Assembly: GCF_004216715.1 (NCBI RefSeq)
Contig: NZ_SGXG01000001.1
Coordinates: 1,364,001-1,428,000 of the forward strand
Source: Cecembia calidifontis
GTDB taxonomy: Bacteria; Bacteroidota; Bacteroidia; Cytophagales; Cyclobacteriaceae
Reading direction: 5' to 3'
DNA length: 64,000 bases
Shown here: piece by piece, positions 1 through 6,433 of the stretch
How positions within the stretch are numbered: the stretch's first letter is position 1
Layout: every line of letters begins with the position of its first letter
The notes under the pieces: generated by a model
Databases searched by the model: none
What the model saw: the letters and a program-made list of their open reading frames with translations, nothing else
Told to the model about the DNA's origin: nothing
Position numbers and translations under genes: made by a program

Positions 1-1
1 T

Positions 2-571
2 GACGTAGATGGGGACGGGATTCCTTATCGTACCTATCCGGGTACACATCCTACCAAAGGGTCTTTTTTTACCAGAGGAACTTCCAAGGATGAATATGCC
101 GCCTATACAGAAGATGGTGCCGCCTACAAGAGGAACATGGACCGTCTGATCAAAAAATGGGATACCGCCAAGAAACTTGTGCCCTCCGCCCAATTGTATC
201 AAAAGGAAAACCAATCCGAATTAGGAATGCTGTTTTTTGGCACTTCCCAATACTCCGCAGAAGAGGCCAATGACCTTTTACAGGAAGAAGGCCTGAAAAT
301 CGATGCCATCAGGATAAAGGCATTCCCTTTCGGATCAGAAGTGGAAGAATTCGTTGCTTCCCACCGCTTGGTCTTTGTCATAGAGCAAAACCGCGATGCC
401 CAAATGCGAAAAATGATCATCATGGAACTTGAGACGTCCCCTTCAAAATTGATACCTGTATTGAATTACGACGGAATGCCCATCACTGCCGATGCCATTA
501 AAAGCCAAATAACCCAATTCTTAACCCTAGAAAAAACCCAGCCTCATGAGTTATCTAAAACCACTCTTTAG
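2..571 (+). CDS. korA: 2-oxoacid:ferredoxin oxidoreductase alpha subunit, 3' part
   Basis: The reading frame is open from the window edge and stops at 571, so only the C-terminal ~190 residues are present. With KorB it would oxidatively decarboxylate a 2-oxoacid (2-oxoglutarate is usual) to acyl-CoA and reduce ferredoxin. The segment holds a PYRTYPGTHPTKGSFFTRGT stretch typical of the KorA pyrimidine-binding domain, followed by the C-terminal domain. The stop overlaps the korB start by 26 bases, so the two are translated from one message. The first ATG (137) is internal, not the gene start. Substrate is inferred from the family; 2-oxoisovalerate or similar is possible. Confidence 0.85.
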   Translation, partial: DVDGDGIPYRTYPGTHPTKGSFFTRGTSKDEYAAYTEDGAAYKRNMDRLIKKWDTAKKLVPSAQLYQKENQSELGMLFFGTSQYSAEEANDLLQEEGLKIDAIRIKAFPFGSEVEEFVASHRLVFVIEQNRDAQMRKMIIMELETSPSKLIPVLNYDGMPITADAIKSQITQFLTLEKTQPHELSKTTL

Positions 572-1598
572 ACATCCCAAATTACCAAAGAATAAATTGG
601 GTTATACCCTCAAGGAATATGAGGGATCGTTATCCACATTATGTGCAGGGTGCGGGCATGACAGTATCAGTGCGGCGATTGTTCAGGCATGTTTCGAAAT
701 GTCCGTTGAGCCGCATCATGTCGCCAAAATTTCAGGTATTGGCTGTTCTTCCAAAACCCCGACCTATTTCCTTGGAAATTCCCATGGTTTCAATTCGGTG
801 CACGGCAGAATGCCCTCAGTGGCTACCGGGGCCAGCATGGCCAATAAGGACATGGTTTATTTTGGAGTTTCCGGGGATGGGGATTCCGCATCTATCGGTA
901 TGGGACAATTTGTCCATGTGATAAGGAGGAACCTGAACATGGTTTATATTGTCATGAACAATGGCTGCTATGGCCTGACAAAGGGCCAGGATTCCGCCAC
1001 AGCCGATCAGGGATCTAAGAGCAAAGCCGGGTCCATCAATCCCTTTCAGGCCATTGACTTAGCCAGTATGGCGATTGAGTTAGGGGCCTCTTTTGTGGCC
1101 CAGAGTTTCAGTGGGGACAAGCAGCAATTGGTTCCCCTGATCAAAGCTGCCATGCACCACAAAGGATTTGCTTTTCTGAATGTCATTTCTCCCTGTGTGA
1201 CTTTCAATAATAATCCCGGATCCACCAAATCCTATGATTATGTTAGGGAACATATAGAGGCCACTTCTACCTTGGATTTTGTTCCGGAAATGCCGGAAAT
1301 CACCGCTTCTTATGAGAAAGGAAAATCCACCAAGATAGCCCTGCATGACGGTTCTTTGATACAGCTCAATAAGCTGGAAACAGATTGGGATCCTGAAGAC
1401 CGGATCTCTGCAGTCAATGCCCTGCAGCAGGCAAGGATTAAAAATGAAATTTTAACAGGCTTATTGTATGTAAACGCTGAATGGAAGGATCTTCACGGGG
1501 TATTAAACACCTACCATAAGCCTTTGAACAGACTGGATGAAGCAGATCTATGTCCTGGGGAAGACAACCTTCAGGCTATCAATGCCAGGTTTAGGTAA
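546..1598 (+). CDS. korB: 2-oxoacid:ferredoxin oxidoreductase beta subunit
   Basis: This is the TPP-binding catalytic beta subunit, 350 residues, normal length for KorB. Cys33 and Cys36 lie in CAGCGHDS near the N-terminus. The thiamine diphosphate/Mg motif is visible as GDGD (110-113) followed by NNGCYGLTKGQ (138-148). It overlaps korA by 26 bases in another frame, which is the common arrangement. It acts in the cytosol and, in Bacteroidota, usually serves as the ferredoxin-linked alternative to 2-oxoglutarate dehydrogenase. Nothing in the sequence looks damaged. Identification is strong; the exact 2-oxoacid is inferred. Confidence 0.93.
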   Translation: MSYLKPLFRHPKLPKNKLGYTLKEYEGSLSTLCAGCGHDSISAAIVQACFEMSVEPHHVAKISGIGCSSKTPTYFLGNSHGFNSVHGRMPSVATGASMANKDMVYFGVSGDGDSASIGMGQFVHVIRRNLNMVYIVMNNGCYGLTKGQDSATADQGSKSKAGSINPFQAIDLASMAIELGASFVAQSFSGDKQQLVPLIKAAMHHKGFAFLNVISPCVTFNNNPGSTKSYDYVREHIEATSTLDFVPEMPEITASYEKGKSTKIALHDGSLIQLNKLETDWDPEDRISAVNALQQARIKNEILTGLLYVNAEWKDLHGVLNTYHKPLNRLDEADLCPGEDNLQAINARFR

Positions 1599-1621
1599 AT
1601 CCCAAGCCCTGGCATTTTTTT
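1581..1621 (+). terminator. Intrinsic terminator overlapping korB end
   Basis: Arms AATGCCAGG (1581-1589) and CCTGGCATT (1608-1616) form a 9-bp perfect stem followed by a T-run. The left arm lies inside the last codons of korB, so the stop codon sits in the loop. The remaining gap to 1876 holds nothing further that I recognise. Confidence 0.75.
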
Positions 1622-1876
1622 CGGTTTACCAAAAAGGTAAAGCCAGTTTCAATTCCTTGAACAGGGATTCTTTTTTAAGTTCATCAATCCCCTGAGCCAA
1701 TTTGGAAACCAGGACAAGTTTTCGAATTCAAACATTTGTAATCTCTTCTTAATCCTGGATTGATACAATTAAAATGCCTTGTCTAACCGTTCACAACAAA
1801 AGATAAAAAGTTGATGGGATTTTGGAAAGTTTTTAGCAATTTATTTACCTGAATTACAGTTAATTTACCCAGCACT

Positions 1877-2314
1877 TTGATGAATAACCCAGAAAATCGG
1901 AGGTCTTTTTTTAAAAAGGCCGGCGCCCTCTTAGGGGCGTTTTCAGTTAATAGCCTTTTTCATCAGCTTCACGCGGCTACTTGGAAAGAGGCTTTCCGGT
2001 CCTTTGAAGGCTGGACTCCACAAGAATTAGCTTCAAATGAGGATTATTGGGCCAACAAGGCAAAAGAGATACCCGGAGTTAAAATACACACTTCATTGAA
2101 GGCGGCATACAGCTGTGCCTTGGCCGGAGTTTCTATTAAAGGTATGAATCCTGTGGAATTAAGCAGTAAACTTTTTTCAGATTATAAAATCCATACTACC
2201 GCTATAGCGCTTGAGAATATACACTGTGTAAGGGTTTCACCTCATGTCTATACTAAATTAGCCGACCTGGACAGGCTGGTGGAGGCTTTAGAAAAAATAG
2301 CATCGAAGGTATGA
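1877..2314 (+). pseudogene. Class V aminotransferase remnant with large internal deletion
   Basis: The 145-residue frame begins with a Tat-like leader (RRSFF at 8-12 followed by a hydrophobic stretch) and a segment resembling the start of isopenicillin-N-epimerase-type class V aminotransferases (about 43-58: PQELASNEDYW). It then runs directly into what looks like the C-terminal small domain of the same family (about 62-145: IPGVKIHT, then YKIHTTAIALENIHCVRVSPH). Members of this family are usually around 400-430 residues; the whole PLP-binding core including the Schiff-base lysine region is missing. The frame stayed open, so the product may be made but cannot be an aminotransferase. It stands alone, with its own terminator. 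Alternative: an exported small protein that kept the ends for another role. Confidence 0.6.
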
Positions 2315-2321
2315 GAATAAA

Positions 2322-2354
2322 AAAAAGCCAAAGTCCACCTGGCCTTGGCTTTTT
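2322..2354 (+). terminator. Intrinsic terminator after aminotransferase remnant
   Basis: Perfect arms AAAAAGCCAA (2322-2331) and TTGGCTTTTT (2345-2354), which can also act on the opposite strand. It follows the stop codon by 7 bases. Confidence 0.8.
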
Positions 2355-2694
2355 GGTAATTATTACCCAATCAATTTTATGGAAAAATTGATGTCTTAAA
2401 TATTCTGATCCAATGTGTCTGGAGTAAATTCAAATTTGTAAGTCTTTTCCCTTTGAAACTTTTCGCGCGTGCCAGATCAGATTACGGGAAAATAGCTGGA
2501 CGGGTTACCAAAGAATAAGAGCTTCTATGGGCAAAAAGTTCAAAAATTTTGGAAAATTATTCGATAACGTCTTGAAATTTAATGTGTTTTGAGGTAAAGG
2601 GTGAATAAATTCACCTCAACCCTATAGGTTTTTAAAAGGGGATTTCACTAGAGTTAAAAAATGTTTTTTGGTTTTCACTTTTGACCACAAGATG
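2355..2694. other. Intergenic stretch between convergent units
   Basis: No coding potential is seen. The only structure is a perfect palindrome GGTGAATAAATTCACC at 2600-2615, about 80 bases past the end of modC. It may be part of the mod operon terminator although no strong T-run follows on the minus strand. Confidence 0.5.
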
Positions 2695-3369
2695 TTAATC
2701 TTTGAAAACTTCCTCCGGATTTCCTTCATTTGCTATGATACCATTTTCGATCAAAAGTACCCTGTCTGACATCTTTTTGACTTCATGGTAATCATGGGAT
2801 ACCATGATGGTGGTCAGTTCAAACCGCCTGTGAAAGGCCAAAATATCCTCTTGGAGTTTGTTTCTCATCGCAGTATCTAAGGCGGAAAGTGGCTCATCCA
2901 ACAACAGAATAGAAGGTTTCCTTACCAGTGCCCTTGCCAGTGCCACCCTTTGTTTTTGCCCTCCGGATAACCAGTTCGGCTTTTTGTCTTTGAGGTTCTG
3001 TAGTCCAATGGTTTCCAACATTTCCTCAATGAGGTCTTGGGAATCTCCTTTGGGCAGGGCAAATTTCAGGTTTTCAAATACGGTCATGTTGGGAAAGAGC
3101 GAGTATTCCTGAAAGACTATGCCGATGGATCTATCCTGTGTCCTCAGGTTGATTTTCTTTTCACTGTCAAACCAGGTTTTTCCGTTGACTATAATTTTGC
3201 CCTGTTCTGGAGACATCAAGCCTGATAGCATACGGATAATGCTCGTTTTGCCAGCTCCGGAGGGACCATATAAGGTTAACAGTTCCTTGGACTGGATGAT
3301 GGTGTTGACCTGAAGTTGGATCTGTCCATCCGCACCAAAAAGTTTTTTCTTTAGGTCAAGCTGTATCAT
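2695..3369 (-). CDS. modC: Molybdate ABC transporter ATP-binding protein, short form
   Basis: Cytoplasmic ATPase of the molybdate importer. Walker A is GPSGAGKT (35-42), the signature LSGGQKQR is followed by ILLLDEPLSALD (Walker B) and an H-loop histidine in VSHD. At 224 residues it ends right after the nucleotide-binding domain: the C-terminal TOBE/molbindin domain of classical ModC (about 350 residues) is absent. Its ATG overlaps the modB stop by 4 bases (3366-3369), so translation is coupled. Assignment to molybdate rests on the neighbouring modA, modB and ModE-type genes; tungstate cannot be excluded. Confidence 0.9.
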   Translation of the reverse strand: MIQLDLKKKLFGADGQIQLQVNTIIQSKELLTLYGPSGAGKTSIIRMLSGLMSPEQGKIIVNGKTWFDSEKKINLRTQDRSIGIVFQEYSLFPNMTVFENLKFALPKGDSQDLIEEMLETIGLQNLKDKKPNWLSGGQKQRVALARALVRKPSILLLDEPLSALDTAMRNKLQEDILAFHRRFELTTIMVSHDYHEVKKMSDRVLLIENGIIANEGNPEEVFKD

Positions 3370-4040
3370 AGGAGCCTGATATTTTTACGTTGCTGATAAT
3401 TGAAAAAGTAAACAAAAGACAAAATCAAAAATGAGAAAACCAAAAGGATCAGGGCGTATTGATTGGCCAGTCCGTAGTTCATGGCTTCCACCTCATCGTA
3501 AATACTGATGGAAATAACCTTTGTAACGCCGGGAATATTGCCCCCTACCATCAGTACCACTCCAAATTCCCCAATGGTATGGGCAAAAGTCAGGATGCTG
3601 GCTGAAAGAAGCGATGCGGACATGTTGGGTAATATCACCTTCATCAGGGTAGTCCACCTGCTTTTTCCCAAAGAATAAGCAGCTTCAACCAAGGCAAAGG
3701 GTACTGAGCGGAATCCTGATTGAAGAGGTTGGATCATAAATGGCAAACTGTAAAAAACAGAGGCCACTACCAGTCCTTCAAAAGTGAAGACCAGCCTGAG
3801 GTCAAAATGTTCTTCTAACCAGGAACCGAAAAGGTTTTCAGGACTTAGAGCTAAAAGGAGATAAAATCCCAAAACTGTAGGGGGAAGGACAAGGGGGAGA
3901 GCTACCACTGCTTCCAGGAAAATCTTATAGCGCTTTGGATTAAACGCCAGCCAGTAAGCCAAAGGAACACCGACCACAAAAAGAACCAGTGTGGTGACAA
4001 AGGCCAATTTGATGGATAATATGAAAGGTGAAAAATCCAT
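3366..4040 (-). CDS. modB: Molybdate ABC transporter permease
   Basis: Inner-membrane permease, 224 residues with about five hydrophobic segments. The cytoplasmic EAA loop, which docks on ModC, is seen as EAAYSLGKSRWTTLMKVILP. Length is normal for ModB. It begins 6 bases after modA and overlaps modC by 4, giving a tight modA-modB-modC operon on the minus strand. Confidence 0.92.
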   Translation of the reverse strand: MDFSPFILSIKLAFVTTLVLFVVGVPLAYWLAFNPKRYKIFLEAVVALPLVLPPTVLGFYLLLALSPENLFGSWLEEHFDLRLVFTFEGLVVASVFYSLPFMIQPLQSGFRSVPFALVEAAYSLGKSRWTTLMKVILPNMSASLLSASILTFAHTIGEFGVVLMVGGNIPGVTKVISISIYDEVEAMNYGLANQYALILLVFSFLILSFVYFFNYQQRKNIRLL

Positions 4041-4046
4041 CAGTGA

Positions 4047-4802
4047 TCAGGGTTGGGTAAAGCCATAATGTGCCAATATCTGTTTGGCCTGATCACCTTT
4101 GACAAATTCAAAGAATTGGGCCGCACTTGGGTTTGGGATATTTTTTTTGACCAACACCGCCCCCTGCAACAAGGGTTGATGGCTGTCTGCAGGAATAAGG
4201 AAGTAGTTTGCGTTTACTTTCTTCATATTGGGAGAAAGTGCAAGGGATAGGGCAATGATTCCGATATCGGCTGCTCCGCTGCTCACAAATTGTGCTGTTT
4301 GGGCTATGTTTTCTCCGAACACCAATTTAGGCCTTACTTGTGTGTGAAGGCCATAATATTTAAGAGATTCTTCTGCCCTTTGGCCATAAGGTGCATGGCG
4401 GGGATTGGCAATGGCAATTTTCCTGATTTGCTTATCCTTCAGGACATCCATTTTCAGATTATTTCCCAGGTCTTTTTTGCTCCAAAGGACCAACCTTCCA
4501 ATGCCGTAAGCATAAATTTCAGAGGCGGTTTTTCCGTTTTCTTTCAGTTTCTGGGGATATACCATATCGGCAGAAAAATAAACATCAAAAGGGGCACTAT
4601 TGGAAATCTGTTCGAAGAACTTACCGGAGGAACCATAAATAACTTCAATTTCCGAAGCTTGTGGATACACTCTGATGATGGAATCCATGGCAAACCTAAG
4701 ATCGGCAGCAGCAGCTACCAAAATCTTTTGTTGTTTCTGGGAAAAAACAGTGTTGATAGAAAAAAAAGTTAAGAAAACCGTTAGGAACAATAATTTTGAC
4801 AT
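4047..4802 (-). CDS. modA: Molybdate ABC transporter substrate-binding protein
   Basis: Exported solute-binding protein of 251 residues, with a cleavable signal peptide at about 1-21 ending in VFSQ. The mature start VAAAADLRFAMD and the YGSSGKFFEQI region are typical of ModA, where main-chain and serine hydroxyl groups hold the oxyanion. First gene of the minus-strand mod operon. A possible -7 box (TAATTTG) lies close before the ATG on the minus strand but has no clear -33 partner. Confidence 0.9.
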   Translation of the reverse strand: MSKLLFLTVFLTFFSINTVFSQKQQKILVAAAADLRFAMDSIIRVYPQASEIEVIYGSSGKFFEQISNSAPFDVYFSADMVYPQKLKENGKTASEIYAYGIGRLVLWSKKDLGNNLKMDVLKDKQIRKIAIANPRHAPYGQRAEESLKYYGLHTQVRPKLVFGENIAQTAQFVSSGAADIGIIALSLALSPNMKKVNANYFLIPADSHQPLLQGAVLVKKNIPNPSAAQFFEFVKGDQAKQILAHYGFTQP

Positions 4803-4952
4803 GATGGGTTAATTCCAAATTAGCTTTGTGTCCAAGTTTTTGGGGATTTTCTTCTTTAATTCACCTATTGGCAGTTTCAATCCCAACCGATATTTACAAA
4901 GATATATATCGAGAGCTATAAAAATAAGAGAAAAGAATTTTGGCATGAAATT

Positions 4953-5297
4953 TTAAAGCTTTGCCATTAACCCTTCTCCCTCTTTGGCAATAATTCTGAG
5001 TTTTCTTTCCAGTTCCTGGAATTGTTTGAGAAATTTTCGCCCAAATTCCGTCAATTCTGCCGAGCCTCCTTTACTTCCTCCTTTTTGGAGGAGTACAAAA
5101 GGTTCAGGGCTTCTGGTATTGAGGTCAGTGACCATATCCCAGGCTTTTTTGTAAGACATGCCCATGGTTTTGGAGGCCTTGGAAACTGATCCCTGCGTGT
5201 CTATCAATTCCAATAATTCAGCCCTTCCCGGTCCAAAAAACCTGCTTTCATCCACCTCAATCCAGCATTTGATTTTTAATGTTTTATTGGCCATCAC
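4953..5297 (-). CDS. ModE-type winged-helix regulator without molybdate domain
   Basis: DNA-binding protein of 114 residues matching the N-terminal LysR-like winged helix of ModE. The helix-turn-helix is around residues 35-57 (GSVSKASKTMGMSYKKAWDM). Full ModE carries two C-terminal molbindin domains that sense molybdate; here the protein stops after the HTH and wing. It sits 150 bases upstream of modA on the same strand and probably regulates the operon. How it would sense molybdate is not visible. Such short ModE-like proteins are known in many bacteria. Confidence 0.82.
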   Translation of the reverse strand: MMANKTLKIKCWIEVDESRFFGPGRAELLELIDTQGSVSKASKTMGMSYKKAWDMVTDLNTRSPEPFVLLQKGGSKGGSAELTEFGRKFLKQFQELERKLRIIAKEGEGLMAKL

Positions 5298-5334
5298 GAA
5301 ATGCAGGTTTAATGGTCAAATCAGGATAAGGGAA

Positions 5335-5706
5335 TTATTTCGAGGCTCTTTGGCCTTTTACAGGAAATTGATCTACCAAGTAACCGGATAGTTTACCCTC
5401 ATCCGCAGCTTTTAAGCTTAGATAAAGGTCGTATCCCTCGGCAAAGAAATACAGGGTAATGCCATTTTCCTGTTCACTGATGTTGGAAATGGTGGTTTCT
5501 TGATTGGAACCTATCTGGCGGAATTTTCCCTTCAGTTTCCCATCCACCCTTTCGATGGTCAGGATGACATTGATATTTCCCTGAGGGGTGCCCTCTACTA
5601 GTAAGTCCCATTCACCCACAAAGTTATCCGACGCTAAAGGAACTGACGCCACTGCTAAGCTTATCACGAGGCATAGCATCGTGAGCAAAGAACTCATTTT
5701 TTTCAT
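5335..5706 (-). CDS. Small exported protein of unknown function
   Basis: The protein has 123 residues: a signal peptide (about 1-20, charged MKK then a hydrophobic core), then a domain beginning FVGEWDLLVEGTPQG that alternates short beta-like stretches and includes GKLKGKF and GKLSGYL. This pattern is seen in small periplasmic lipocalin/calycin-like proteins of Bacteroidota, but I cannot name the family. It lies 37 bases upstream of the ModE-like gene on the same strand, and diverges from the metal-uptake operon at 5.9 kb. Confidence 0.65.
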   Translation of the reverse strand: MKKMSSLLTMLCLVISLAVASVPLASDNFVGEWDLLVEGTPQGNINVILTIERVDGKLKGKFRQIGSNQETTISNISEQENGITLYFFAEGYDLYLSLKAADEGKLSGYLVDQFPVKGQRASK

Positions 5707-5859
5707 TGGTTTGGCTTTTTTGGTTTATTGTGAAAAATAGGGATTCTAATTATAAAAAGCAATTGACAAGTTTTTGAACTTCCACCAAAACTTTTAAAGA
5801 AATTTGAAACATCTCAAAAACTATCAAGGTATAAAGACAGTGGAAAAGTTAACTCTAAA

Positions 5860-5874
5860 TGCAATATTGTTGCA
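5860..5874. promoter_or_regulatory. Probable metalloregulator operator (Zur-like palindrome)
   Basis: Inverted repeat TGCAA-TATTG-TTGCA. The same arrangement, TGCAA-N5-TTGCA, occurs at 28940-28954 upstream of the CobW/ZNG GTPase gene. Here its right arm overlaps the candidate -33 element of the His-rich/TonB-receptor operon, the position expected for a repressor. Assignment to Zur is inference from the genes controlled. Confidence 0.55.
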
Positions 5875-5898
5875 AAAACAAAAAGTTTTATATTTTTG
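5870..5898 (+). promoter_or_regulatory. Candidate Bacteroidota promoter of the metal-uptake operon
   Basis: The -33 TTG (5870-5872) and the -7 box TATTTTTG (5891-5898, fits TAnnTTTG) are separated by 18 bases. Transcription would begin around 5903, which makes the ATG at 5923 the best start for the first gene. The -33 lies within the operator-like palindrome. Confidence 0.5.
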
Positions 5899-5922
5899 CA
5901 TATGATCCAAAGAATCCAACAT

Positions 5923-6261
5923 ATGAAGTTCCTCTCAATAGCCGTGCTAGGGCTGTGGGGCTTGGTATTTTGGAATAATTTCAATAATAAGCACGTGCAC
6001 CTGACTGAGAACGGTCATTTGATTGTGCATGCACACCCATTCCAGAAAGGGGAAAAGGAACATAACCACACAGAAGAAGAGTACATTTTTTGGGATATTA
6101 TTTCCAATGCTCATTTTCACACCTTTATATCTGAAGTTTTAATTCCTGAAAATCTTCCTCTTTTCTTTGTTGATTATCAAGAGGTATCCTATCAATTCTT
6201 AATTAAAAGCTTTGATAAAAGTCCATCATCCCTGAGAGGACCACCTGCTATTTTTTTCTAA
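5923..6261 (+). CDS. His-rich membrane-anchored metal-uptake accessory protein
   Basis: The protein has 112 residues from the chosen ATG (MKFLSIAVLGLWGL); two upstream in-frame Met codons exist at 5896 and 5902 but would lie at or before the predicted transcription start. A single N-terminal hydrophobic segment is followed by a histidine-dense stretch (HVHL, GHLIVHAHP, EHNH, NAHFHTF), as expected for periplasmic binding of Zn or a similar ion. The C-terminus ends RGPPAIFF. It is the first gene before a TonB receptor, the usual place of this Bacteroidota family. The metal is not provable from sequence. Confidence 0.7.
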   Translation: MKFLSIAVLGLWGLVFWNNFNNKHVHLTENGHLIVHAHPFQKGEKEHNHTEEEYIFWDIISNAHFHTFISEVLIPENLPLFFVDYQEVSYQFLIKSFDKSPSSLRGPPAIFF

Positions 6262-6285
6262 TTCACTTCATTTCCTCATATAACT

Positions 6286-6432
6286 ATGGCTTTTGCGCTT
6301 GTGGCGTTCCTGTATGTATACCGGACCATAAAGATTATTCACGTGAGGAATTTCATTACAACTGAAGAACTCGCTTCCTGTGAAGAAAGGCTAAGTTCCA
6401 TTTGTTGTTCGTGCAACCAACCAATCTATTGA
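6286..6432 (+). CDS. Possible 48-residue Cys-containing small protein
   Basis: Short frame from ATG 6286 to TGA 6432, one base before the ATG of the TonB receptor. The product starts with a hydrophobic segment (MAFALVAFLYVY), then a basic region (RTIKIIHVR) and a Cys-rich tail ending CCSCNQPIY. It fits exactly between the His-rich gene and the receptor without overlap, and the CCxC tail could bind metal. It may instead be a chance frame. No homologue is recognised. Confidence 0.4.
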   Translation: MAFALVAFLYVYRTIKIIHVRNFITTEELASCEERLSSICCSCNQPIY

Positions 6433-6433
6433 T

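Noticed and set aside
4901..4921. AT-rich partial dyad (TATATATCGAGAGCTATA) upstream of modA as a ModE box
   Set aside because: Only the outer TATA steps are symmetric and no second copy supports it; too weak to call.
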